DNA from: Bacillota bacterium
GTDB lineage: Bacteria; Bacillota; Clostridia; Christensenellales; Aristaeellaceae
Length of the DNA stretch: 64,000 nt
Assembly: GCA_023459275.1 (NCBI GenBank)
Contig: JAEWVC010000101.1
Coordinates: 1-64,000 of the forward strand
Reading direction: 5' to 3'
The translations under genes and the position numbers were made by a program. The notes under the pieces were generated by a model, which saw only the letters and a program-made list of their open reading frames with translations, was not told the DNA's origin and ran no database searches. Positions within the stretch are counted from its first letter, which is position 1; each line of letters starts with the position of its first letter. Below are positions 25,602 through 33,631 of the stretch, piece by piece.

Positions 25602-27950
25602 TTATTCTCCTCCTTTGATAACGGCAATGCTTTGGATCACCACTTCATCCTTGGTGCCATTGGCAAAAGGCCGGAGGGTCAAGGATGTTTCCCCTTCCCC
25701 CAGACCCCAATCCTTAAGCAGCGCGCCCAAATCACACAAGAATTCCCCTGTTGCGCAGGAGTCCCCCCGGATATAATGCTCCTCCCCCTTCACCAGGCAC
25801 GATAGCCCCCACCGTCCCGTGGCGGAAGCTATTTTCACCAGAACAAAGGGTTTCTCGTAAGCGCTGACTGTTACCGCCGGGCAATCAAAAGAGGCGCCGC
25901 CCCAAGCCAGCGTCATTTGCAGGCCGGTTTCCGTCAGAGCATATTTGCAGTTGCCCGATGGTTTTGTCAGGGTGTAAAGCCCTGCTCCGTCAAGGGCCAT
26001 GAGCACATTTTCCGGGGTTTCCGCCCAAAGGCCGATCCCTTTATAGCAGGAAAGCGTATTCCCCCGGACCGTGTCCACCGTAAGTTCAAGCACGTTTAGT
26101 CCTGTGCCAAGTGCCTTGGGGGAAAGCGTAACGGTTTGGGGCAGAGCCTCTCCTTCAAAGAGCACCGTCTCCCCAATGGTGAGGCGGACACCGGCCGCGG
26201 CATCCTCCTTTGGAAGGCTTGCAAGGAGGGGCACCCGCGTATCCTCCTTCAAAAGCATCCCTTCCCCGAGGCCGGGCAAATCGGCAAAGCCGCGGCAATA
26301 GGTTACCGTCACGTCCCCCGCCTTCAGGCAATCCCCTTCCCGGACTAGGCTGAGGCCGGAGGGAATCAGCACGGCCTGGACCGCCGTATCCCCCGGAATT
26401 TCCAGTTTCACATCGCCTGCCGCGTCTTTTTGCAGATATTCGCCGGAAACCGCGTCATACACATCCACCCGTTCCTCGCCCACATAAAAGGTTACCGCCT
26501 TTGTTCCGGCCAGAGGGTTATACAATAGGTGGGACGGATACGCCGCTTTGTGCCAGAAATCCGTTTTCAAAAGATCCACGCACAGGATCTCCGGCACATC
26601 GGTATTTTGCAGCATTCCGTACAGCAGGCCGATGGGGCCACTGGAGTAAAAGCTGAAGTTGGTCCCCGCGCGGTTGGGAGCCTTGATATCCCCCGTGGCA
26701 AAGGGCGTTGTCACGCTGCGGTTGCGGAGGCCTTCATACACAAGGCAGCCGATTCCCGTTTGGGCCACATAGTCCCCGTCATCCTGCAGGGAAAGGGGCA
26801 ATCCGTCCGCCAGGAACATTTGGCTGTTGACCGCTGCGGCCAGCAGGTACCGGCCTATGGCTCTGGAATATTCCGGCGCATAGCGTGCCGCGGGAGCGAT
26901 TGCCCCGGCGGTGACAAATGTGTTCATGGCGAAGGCGTATCCGTGGGAAAAATCGCTGAGGCTCCCCGAGAGGCCGTAGGCGTCATACGCTCCCCACCGG
27001 CTATCCATCAGGCCCCAGTCCATGCGCGCGGCATTGGACCCGTCGGTGAAGACCCAGTCCAGCATCCGGCCAAGGGGCAGCCCGGCGTTTTGTTCCGCGT
27101 TGAGCCTTGCGGCAATATATGGCGCGTAAGAGCCCAGAATTTCATAATAAGGATTGTCTTTGCGCTCTGCCATATCCCGCATCAGGCGGACAGCCGCATC
27201 CAAATATGCTTTTTCACCAAAGCGCTCGTAAGCCATAAGCATCACATAGGCCGCGCCGAAGGCGCCCTCCGGCTCCCCGTGGGTCCCCTGAACGGTGACC
27301 CGGTCTTTGAGGGATACACCCTGGGCGTCCCAGGCGCCGGTATAGGCCAATGCGTCCAGCCAGGTGCCGGCCACGGCCCGCATGTGCTTTTCAAATGTCT
27401 TGTCCTCCGGGTACTGCGATGCAAGATGAAAATACAGAAGCGTGGGATACAAAGTGTACCAGTAGCTGTCAGCGCAATCGTCCACCGAAAGGTTGTTGCT
27501 GATGAATCCGCGGCCATCCGGGGTCTCGCTGTAATAGGCCTGGGCCATGCGCACATAGTCCCGGCCGTTCAGGCTGCGCGGGTCCATCCCCTCCAGAAGG
27601 CTGGCGGTAAGCACGGCCGCCAGCTGTGTCACAGCCTCCCCGTAACCTGCCGCCGGATTCAGGTAGGAAAGCGTCAGAAAATTCTCTCCGGTAAACCCGC
27701 CGGTGGCGGGCGCCTCCTGGGTGTAATAGCGCGTCACGGGGAAATGGGGCAGATCAGCGGTTTCGTCTAACATCAGCAGCGTTGCTTCTTCTGCCGTCTT
27801 TGCCCAGTCCCGGGTCCGAAACGGTGTGGGGAGCGCCGGCCAATCCTTCATATAAGGAATATCCATCTGCAAACCCTCTCCGCCTCCCGCGGCGGGGATG
27901 CCCGCCGCCAGCAACATCAGAGCAAAAAACAACAGAACCGGCTTGCGCAT
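25602..27950 (-). CDS. Secreted protein of unknown family, predicted alpha/alpha barrel plus beta domain
   Basis: A 782-residue protein with an N-terminal signal peptide (residues 1-20). Residues about 40-480 are helix-rich with repeated aromatic motifs, among them DSYWYTLYP (161-169) and NPYYEILGSYAPY (266-278). The rest is beta-rich and may pack against the barrel. The same landmarks occur in the proteins encoded at 33631-35544 and, more weakly, 31107-32627, defining a three-member paralogous family. I do not recognise it as a named family. The architecture is like polysaccharide lyases and (alpha/alpha)6 glycosidases, but no catalytic residues can be assigned. It lies 3 nt after the glycyl radical enzyme gene and directly before two GH130-like genes. 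Confidence 0.6.
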   Translation of the reverse strand: MRKPVLLFFALMLLAAGIPAAGGGEGLQMDIPYMKDWPALPTPFRTRDWAKTAEEATLLMLDETADLPHFPVTRYYTQEAPATGGFTGENFLTLSYLNPAAGYGEAVTQLAAVLTASLLEGMDPRSLNGRDYVRMAQAYYSETPDGRGFISNNLSVDDCADSYWYTLYPTLLYFHLASQYPEDKTFEKHMRAVAGTWLDALAYTGAWDAQGVSLKDRVTVQGTHGEPEGAFGAAYVMLMAYERFGEKAYLDAAVRLMRDMAERKDNPYYEILGSYAPYIAARLNAEQNAGLPLGRMLDWVFTDGSNAARMDWGLMDSRWGAYDAYGLSGSLSDFSHGYAFAMNTFVTAGAIAPAARYAPEYSRAIGRYLLAAAVNSQMFLADGLPLSLQDDGDYVAQTGIGCLVYEGLRNRSVTTPFATGDIKAPNRAGTNFSFYSSGPIGLLYGMLQNTDVPEILCVDLLKTDFWHKAAYPSHLLYNPLAGTKAVTFYVGEERVDVYDAVSGEYLQKDAAGDVKLEIPGDTAVQAVLIPSGLSLVREGDCLKAGDVTVTYCRGFADLPGLGEGMLLKEDTRVPLLASLPKEDAAAGVRLTIGETVLFEGEALPQTVTLSPKALGTGLNVLELTVDTVRGNTLSCYKGIGLWAETPENVLMALDGAGLYTLTKPSGNCKYALTETGLQMTLAWGGASFDCPAVTVSAYEKPFVLVKIASATGRWGLSCLVKGEEHYIRGDSCATGEFLCDLGALLKDWGLGEGETSLTLRPFANGTKDEVVIQSIAVIKGGE

Positions 27951-27953
27951 CGC

Positions 27954-30098
27954 TTATCCCTCCGCCGCGGAAATGAACCGGTCCACCACCAGTTGCCGGA
28001 ACTCCGGCGAAAGGGTGGCGAAGTAAGCTGTAAAGCCCGTCACCCGCACCACCAAATCGGGGTAAAGCAATGGATTTTCATGGGCTTTCATGAGCTTTTC
28101 CTTATCCAGCACATTGATGTTGATCAGGGTGCCGCCCTCCTCCACGTGGGTTTTGAGCACCTGCTCCACGCGCTCGATCCCGCCCTCTTCCGCCGACAGG
28201 CCCGGATCAAATTCCAACTGCAACGGGCAGGCGTTGCCGTAACCCGTTTGGATCTTGGCGATGCCCGTGGCCATGGCCGTCACCGCGCCATCCCTACGGA
28301 AGCCCGGGTTGGGATTGGCGCCGTGGGTCACCGGGGCGCCGGCATGGCGCCCATCCGGGGTTGCCCCCACCATTTTGCCAAAATGGATGGTGCTGGACCA
28401 GGAGAACCAGCCCGGTACCAGCGACACGCCGGCTGGCATGGCCTGGGCGGCGACGGCATTAGCAAACATCCGGCTGACGGCTTCAGCCCAAGTATCCCCC
28501 AGGGTGCCTCCTCCGCAGTAGCGCTCCGAGGACTTGAGCATCAGGCGCAGCCGTTCTCCCTGCGCCTCTGCAAAATCACTTTTCAGCCCCTGGTAAATCT
28601 CCGCAAAAGTGGCCCGCCGCTCCAAAACCACCCGCTGCTCCAAGGCGGCCAGCGAATCCGCCACGGTCCCCAGGCCCACACCGTCCACGCCCATGGTCTT
28701 CAGCCGCGCGCATGCGCTGATGTCCTGCCCCAGTTCCAGCGTATCTTCCATCATCAGGTTCATGACCAGTTCGGGCATTACATACTGCTGCTTTTCAAGA
28801 TGCAGGCAAATGCCTTTGGCCGTCACCTCCACCGCCCGGACGAGATGATCCTTCAGCCGCTCCCACAGATTTTCCAGGGAGGGCGCCGTCCCCGACTCCA
28901 TCATCTCATCAAAGGAAAGGCGGAATATTTTCGCCACATTGATCTTGACGCAGTCGTTGAGGGGGTACTCCGCGCCCGGCACCGCCATCCAGTTGCATCC
29001 CACGGCGATGCGCCGCACCGCGTCTAGGTGGGTGACGCCGGGATTCTTTTCATACTTCATCAGCCCCCGGGCCCCGGAAAATCGCGGCCAGCCGTTGCGG
29101 TCCGTAAACAGATAGGCCGCTGCCCTGCGCAGGAACGCGGGATCAATGGTATCGTGCATCCTGACCGTAAGGTTTGCCGATGTATTCAGCCAATGGGCCG
29201 CATCAAGCACCAGGAAGGACAGCGGATTGGTCAGATCGTTTCCGCTTTCGTCCGCCCCCGAGAGCTGATGGTAATGCGTCTCGATCAAAAGCACATTGGC
29301 CAGGATGAAGGTGGCTTTTTCATCATCCAGGATGCCTTTTTCCACATCGTGCCGGTAATATGGATAAAGCAGCACATCCAGGTTGCAGCCGGCTCCGTCC
29401 CGGTCATAGATCCTGGAGACGACCGAAAACCAGCTTACCCATTGGCAGGCCTGCAAAAAGGTTTCCGGCGGCGACAGCCGCACAGCCTGATTGGCCGCCA
29501 GCATCTCCTTAAGGGACTGCCTGATCTCAGGCCGCGTTTCCGTTGAAAGGCGCCGCCCGATCTCCTCAATATGCCTGTCGATAAAGCGGATGATGGCCTT
29601 GAGGGTAATTTCCTCCGCCAGGTAGAATTCCGCCTTGCCGGCATTGCGGCTGCGGCAGGTTTCGATTTTGTTCAAAAGCCCGCCGAAGCCCAGGTTCAGC
29701 CCGATGCGGTAATCGCAGGCAAAATGCGCGTCCGCGCCAATGCCGGAATTGATGCCGTACTTTTCCTGCTCGGGCTTGAGCTCATCGTAGGGATAGAGCT
29801 TTTCAAAGCTGCCGCCCCGGTAAAAGGGCAGCATATCTGCCCAGCGGCCGCACAGGATCTCCAATTCATCCACATAGACGGGATGCGTTTCCAGCAGCGC
29901 CGAAAAATTCAAGGCGTTGCCTATGGCCCCGTAAAAGAAGGGTTTGTCCCCCGTGGGCATGGGGGTGAAGCGGTATCCCTCCGGCAGGGGAATGGTGCCG
30001 TAGTCATCCCCGTCCATATAGCCGTTCTTGGCCTTCTTTTCCAAGGTGTGCCGTATCTTTTTTTCCCGAAGCAGCGCGATCCTTTCCAGGTACGTCAT
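27954..30098 (-). CDS. Glycyl radical enzyme (PFL/dehydratase superfamily) with unusual GCNW active-site motif
   Basis: A 714-residue glycyl radical enzyme, somewhat shorter than pyruvate formate-lyase or glycerol dehydratase. Seen: the C-terminal radical loop RVTGFTAYF (685-693) with Gly688 as radical site, and the thiyl cysteine loop AVGCNWMAVPG with Cys368 (GCNW at 367-370). Most described dehydratases carry GCVE there, the Glu acting as base; here Asn-Trp replaces it. Pyruvate formate-lyase has two adjacent cysteines, also absent. The reaction is therefore unknown. The ATG at 30098 (GGGAGGG upstream) overlaps the activase stop as ATGA. Co-transcribed glycosidase-like genes suggest a sugar-derived substrate (inference). 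The enzyme demands anaerobiosis. Confidence 0.9.
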   Translation of the reverse strand: MTYLERIALLREKKIRHTLEKKAKNGYMDGDDYGTIPLPEGYRFTPMPTGDKPFFYGAIGNALNFSALLETHPVYVDELEILCGRWADMLPFYRGGSFEKLYPYDELKPEQEKYGINSGIGADAHFACDYRIGLNLGFGGLLNKIETCRSRNAGKAEFYLAEEITLKAIIRFIDRHIEEIGRRLSTETRPEIRQSLKEMLAANQAVRLSPPETFLQACQWVSWFSVVSRIYDRDGAGCNLDVLLYPYYRHDVEKGILDDEKATFILANVLLIETHYHQLSGADESGNDLTNPLSFLVLDAAHWLNTSANLTVRMHDTIDPAFLRRAAAYLFTDRNGWPRFSGARGLMKYEKNPGVTHLDAVRRIAVGCNWMAVPGAEYPLNDCVKINVAKIFRLSFDEMMESGTAPSLENLWERLKDHLVRAVEVTAKGICLHLEKQQYVMPELVMNLMMEDTLELGQDISACARLKTMGVDGVGLGTVADSLAALEQRVVLERRATFAEIYQGLKSDFAEAQGERLRLMLKSSERYCGGGTLGDTWAEAVSRMFANAVAAQAMPAGVSLVPGWFSWSSTIHFGKMVGATPDGRHAGAPVTHGANPNPGFRRDGAVTAMATGIAKIQTGYGNACPLQLEFDPGLSAEEGGIERVEQVLKTHVEEGGTLININVLDKEKLMKAHENPLLYPDLVVRVTGFTAYFATLSPEFRQLVVDRFISAAEG

Positions 30099-30895
30099 GG
30101 ATACACCCTCCCGGCCACGCGCACCTGCGCGCGGCACTGCCTTGCCGCATCGGCAAGTTCCTTCATCTTTTCCTTATCCGGCGCGGAAAAGCACGTCTGC
30201 TCTCCTGCGCCTTTGCTCAGCCCCAGGGGATGGTAGGGCAGCAATTCGTAATATACGAGCGTTTCAAGCTCGTTGGCAAAGCGGGCGATGGCGCCGATCT
30301 CCTCTGCGTCGTCGTTGACGCCGCACACCACCGGCGTGCGCAAAATCAACGGCTTGCGCAGCGCCTTCAAATTGCGCTTGATGTCCCCGTTTCCGGCTCC
30401 GGTGAAACGCCTGTGCTTCTGCTCGTCAAAAAGCTTCAGGTCCGCCATCACCAGATCACAATGGTCAAGAATCGGCTCCAGGGCTTCCGGCGCACAGCAC
30501 AAATTCGTCTCCACCGCCGTATGCACTCCCGCCTTTTTAAGAATATCCAGCAGTTCCGCCACAAAAGCGCTCTGGCAGGTGGGCTCCCCGCCTGAGATGG
30601 TGACGCCGCCCTCCCGCCCGTAATAGGATAAATCCTTCAACGCTTCCGCCGCCGCCTGGTGGGGCGTCATCTCCCGGCCGCACTCCACCCGCGCCCCGGA
30701 AAAACATCCCTGTTCGCAAAGGCCGCAATGGATGCAACGCTCCGGGTGGAACAGCGTCTCCCGCTCAAAGGACAGCGTCTCGGGATTGTGGCACCAGGCG
30801 CATCGCAGGTTGCAGCCCTTCATAAAAATTGTTGTGCGGATCCCCGGCCCGTCGTGCAGTGAGCACCGCTGAATGTCGGCGATCAGGCCCGTCAT
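30095..30895 (-). CDS. Glycyl radical enzyme activating enzyme (radical SAM)
   Basis: A 266-residue activase. Seen: radical SAM cluster CNLRCAWC (Cys28, 32, 35), one extra ferredoxin-like cysteine set CIHCGLCEQGC (54, 57, 60, 64) and the SAM-binding GGEP at 102-105. It uses S-adenosylmethionine to install the radical on Gly688 of the enzyme encoded next, with which it overlaps by 4 nt. Activases of dehydratase-type enzymes usually carry an 8-Cys ferredoxin insert, while the pyruvate formate-lyase activase has none, so this single-cluster insert is intermediate. It is the first gene of a five-gene operon. Confidence 0.93.
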   Translation of the reverse strand: MTGLIADIQRCSLHDGPGIRTTIFMKGCNLRCAWCHNPETLSFERETLFHPERCIHCGLCEQGCFSGARVECGREMTPHQAAAEALKDLSYYGREGGVTISGGEPTCQSAFVAELLDILKKAGVHTAVETNLCCAPEALEPILDHCDLVMADLKLFDEQKHRRFTGAGNGDIKRNLKALRKPLILRTPVVCGVNDDAEEIGAIARFANELETLVYYELLPYHPLGLSKGAGEQTCFSAPDKEKMKELADAARQCRAQVRVAGRVYP

Positions 30896-30962
30896 CGGAA
30901 TTCCTCCGTTCTGATTAATAAGTTATTTTATTTTACTTTCCATTGCGTCTTGTTTCCTGATC

Positions 30963-30991
30963 ATTATAGCCCATATATCTGTATAAATCAA
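30963..30991 (-). promoter_or_regulatory. Candidate sigma-A promoter of the glycyl radical operon
   Basis: Minus strand: -35 TTGATT (30991-30986), 17-bp spacer, perfect -10 TATAAT (30968-30963). The start would be near 30956, about 60 nt before the ATG. It is divergent from the promoter at 31018-31046. Confidence 0.65.
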
Positions 30992-31017
30992 GCCATATTC
31001 TCCATTCCTTTGAAATG

Positions 31018-31046
31018 TTGACAAGCGTGGGGGAAGAGTATATACT
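31018..31046 (+). promoter_or_regulatory. Sigma-A promoter of the 31.1-33.6 kb operon
   Basis: A perfect -35 TTGACA (31018-31023), a 17-bp spacer and -10 TATACT (31041-31046). The start is expected near 31053. An 11-bp element TTAACAATAAA (31065-31075) in the early transcribed region also occurs in the promoter at 35.6 kb. Confidence 0.8.
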
Positions 31047-31106
31047 TTTCTCAAGGATAAATAGTTAACAATAAAACAATATGTTACTTTGCAAGGAGGA
31101 ACGGCA

Positions 31107-32627
31107 ATGTATCATTTTCCAGAAACCGACCGCATGCCGGAGCACCCGGCGCTGCCGGTTCCGGATTACGCAAAGCTGAACCTGGCGTTCCGGGCCGCGC
31201 TGATGAACCCGGCCAACAAGGTCTTGAGGTACGCACCCAACGGGCATCCGATTTTTGGTGCCTATATCCAGTCGGACAGCAACGAGCTGGTCACCTGGGG
31301 CATTCTGGCCGTGGGCGAATGGCTCAGTGGGCGCGACGCCGGGTGGATTTCCGTAACCTATCCCGATTTTTTTGTGCCCGAAATCGGGTTGTACATGAAC
31401 AGCCCCGGGGGAAAGACAACTGAATTCTGGTATCTGTTTTACGTCAATACCCTGGCCGGGGCGGTAATGTGCACGCTTTTTCCCGGGGATGCCCAAGCCC
31501 GGGAGCGCATGGGCGCCTCGGCGGATGCCATGGTACGCCTGGCGAAGGCGCTTGGCTACGATTTCAACCATCAGGGATACTTCTTTGAGAAAGGCGTTCC
31601 CTTCACCCGCCGGGAACAGTACCGCCAGCCGGATTCCATCGCGGGCTATGCCTACAACATGCTTTTTGCCGCCCGGAAGGCGGAGCGGCCGCAGTATCTT
31701 TCGGAAAGTGTGCAAGCGCTCAGGCGCTACCAGGCTTTTGCCGCGAATCCCTGGTACGAGATCCCAAATGGAAGCGCGGGGCTGATGGCGGCATCGTGGC
31801 TGAACGCCCATGGATACGCGCTGGATGTAAAGAAAATGGCGGGCTGGGTGTTTGATCACGAGCAGGGTCCCATGCAGACGGGAAAATGGGGGAACGAGGA
31901 AATCGACGGTCTGATGATGGGGTGGCGGGGTGACACACGGGAGGGGGCCATGGCTTCGGCATACAGTATGGAAACGCTGATGCCCCTCCAGTTTTTGCTC
32001 CCCGCCGTCCGCTACTGCGGGGAGCTGGCCGGCGCCGTAGGCAAATACGTCCGCTGTGTGCTTTCCAACTTCCAGCTGTTTTATGCCAGGGGAACAAAGC
32101 CGCTGTACGAGACGCAACCCGGCCTTGATCCCAGCATCCCCTACGAAAAGCTGGAACGGGAGCGGGACGGCCATATCCCCGCCGCCTGCGGCGATTTCTG
32201 CGGCGACCGTTCCGTATACGGCGCGGGGTACCTCTATTGGCTGGAGGCGTTGGCCCGCCCCACCACGGACCCGGATATCTTCGCCCTGGATCTTTCCCTG
32301 ACCGACTGGCTGGCGGATCAAAAGTATCCCGTTTTTCTGCTGCGCAACGCTGCCCATTCGGCCTGCACGGTCCGTTTCACCCCCGCGGCTGTATGGCATA
32401 CCCTCTGCCCCGAACTGTACCGCGGCGGCAGCCTTGCCTGCGCGCTGTGGGATGTCCGTTCCGGCCGGCTTCTTGGCGGCCAGTCCAGAGCCGTCACGCT
32501 GACGGTCCCTTCCCAAAGCGTGCTTCTGGCCGCCCTGCTTCCAGAAGGCCTTACGCCCGTTTTATCCGGCGGTTTTCTAATGGCAGGCGGCGCGGAGCTT
32601 GCGTATCCGGCTTCCGGTGAAAAATAA
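31107..32627 (+). CDS. Uncharacterised helix-rich protein, divergent relative of the 25.6 kb and 33.6 kb proteins
   Basis: A 506-residue protein without a signal peptide. Seen: TTEFWYLFY (104-112) and NPWYEIPNGSAG (214-225), which match the FWY/YWY and NPYYEI landmarks of the two larger relatives, and a late CGDFCGDRSVYGAGYLYW matching their (A)TGD segment. The helix pattern suggests an alpha/alpha barrel, with a short beta-rich tail. The ATG at 31107 follows AAGGAGG; a longer frame from 31089 lacks a ribosome binding site. It is first in a two-gene operon with a DUF1861 protein. Enzymatic function unknown; a glycosidase or lyase is the most likely guess. Confidence 0.6.
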   Translation: MYHFPETDRMPEHPALPVPDYAKLNLAFRAALMNPANKVLRYAPNGHPIFGAYIQSDSNELVTWGILAVGEWLSGRDAGWISVTYPDFFVPEIGLYMNSPGGKTTEFWYLFYVNTLAGAVMCTLFPGDAQARERMGASADAMVRLAKALGYDFNHQGYFFEKGVPFTRREQYRQPDSIAGYAYNMLFAARKAERPQYLSESVQALRRYQAFAANPWYEIPNGSAGLMAASWLNAHGYALDVKKMAGWVFDHEQGPMQTGKWGNEEIDGLMMGWRGDTREGAMASAYSMETLMPLQFLLPAVRYCGELAGAVGKYVRCVLSNFQLFYARGTKPLYETQPGLDPSIPYEKLERERDGHIPAACGDFCGDRSVYGAGYLYWLEALARPTTDPDIFALDLSLTDWLADQKYPVFLLRNAAHSACTVRFTPAAVWHTLCPELYRGGSLACALWDVRSGRLLGGQSRAVTLTVPSQSVLLAALLPEGLTPVLSGGFLMAGGAELAYPASGEK

Positions 32628-32644
32628 AGAGGAGGAAAATAAAC

Positions 32645-33592
32645 GTGTTCACCATCGCGGAAAAAGCAGTGTCCTGCCTTTCCCTTGCAAAGGCCTATGA
32701 AGAGCGCAAAACCCTGCGCGCCGCGCGCAAGCTTACCTTTCTGGGGGTGGAAGGCTGTGATGTCTACAATATATCGGTTCCCTTTCCCTGCCAGGGGAAA
32801 ACCTATATCGCGGGGCGTGTGGAGAGGCGGGAAAACGAATGGTCCACCGTCCGCTTCTTTGAGCAGACCAGCCCCGATACCTACACCGCCGCGCTGCCCG
32901 GCACGGTCTTTCAGGCCTTTCAGGACCCCTTCGTCACCTTCATCCACGGAGAGATGATCCTGGGCGGGGTCCAGATTGCGGGGGATCCCCTGGACCCGGC
33001 ACGCATCATCCATTGGCATACCTGCTTTTACAGGGGGCCGTCCCCGTGGGAACTCAAACTTTTCGCCATCGGCCCTTCCCACATGAAAGACATCCGCCTG
33101 TGCGGGCTTCAGGACGGGCGCGTCGCCGTATTCACCCGTCCCCAGGGCAAAAAAGGCGGACTGGGGAAGATCGGCTTCATGATTTTTGATTCGCTTCATG
33201 AGGTGAATGGCGAGGATATGCTGAACGCACGCATTTATCAAACGCATTTCCTGCCGGAGGAGTGGGGCGGAGCAAACGATGTGCACCTTCTGAAAAACGG
33301 CCTGTTGGGCGTGGCCGGGCATATCGCCCGCCGGGACCGGGAAGGGCTGCACTATCAGCCCATGTGCTTCGCTTTGGATCCCAAGACGGGGGAGCACTCA
33401 CCCCTTGCGGTCCTGGCACGCCGCGGCGACTTCCCCGACGGCCCCTCCAAGCGCCCCGGCCTGAGGGATGTCCTTTTCACGGCCGGCCTGATACGCCACC
33501 CTGGCGGCAGCGCCACGCTATACACGGGCGTATCCGATTGCGAAGCCTGCCGCGCCGAGATCGGCGATCCGTTTTTGCCGTTTGAGGCATGA
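32645..33592 (+). CDS. DUF1861 family protein, second copy
   Basis: A 315-residue cytoplasmic protein homologous to the one encoded at 8512-9453: both have GCDVYNISVPF/GFDVYNCSIPF, GRVERRE and MKDIRL in the same order. It starts with GTG at 32645 after AGGAGG. It lies 17 nt after the alpha/alpha-barrel-like gene and ends exactly at a strong terminator. Each copy sits at the end of a glycan operon, suggesting a role on an oligosaccharide product (inference). A propeller fold related to GH130 is likely but unproven from sequence alone. Confidence 0.75.
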   Translation: MFTIAEKAVSCLSLAKAYEERKTLRAARKLTFLGVEGCDVYNISVPFPCQGKTYIAGRVERRENEWSTVRFFEQTSPDTYTAALPGTVFQAFQDPFVTFIHGEMILGGVQIAGDPLDPARIIHWHTCFYRGPSPWELKLFAIGPSHMKDIRLCGLQDGRVAVFTRPQGKKGGLGKIGFMIFDSLHEVNGEDMLNARIYQTHFLPEEWGGANDVHLLKNGLLGVAGHIARRDREGLHYQPMCFALDPKTGEHSPLAVLARRGDFPDGPSKRPGLRDVLFTAGLIRHPGGSATLYTGVSDCEACRAEIGDPFLPFEA

Positions 33593-33631
33593 AAAAGGCG
33601 TTCCGCGGTTGTATCCGCGGAACGCCTTTTT
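33592..33631. terminator. Bidirectional intrinsic terminator between convergent genes
   Basis: A 17-bp perfect stem (33592-33608 with 33615-33631) with a 6-nt loop, flanked by A-run and T-run so that it works on both strands. The last base of the DUF1861 stop codon and the last base of the convergent gene's stop codon are both inside the stem ends. Confidence 0.9.

Noticed and set aside
25602..27950. Assignment of the secreted protein to a named lyase or heparinase family
   Set aside because: Only the general alpha/alpha-barrel-like composition supports it; no conserved catalytic motif of those families is visible.
27954..30098. Naming the glycyl radical enzyme a pyruvate formate-lyase or glycerol dehydratase
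   Set aside because: The Cys-Cys pair of the former and the GCVE of the latter are both absent.
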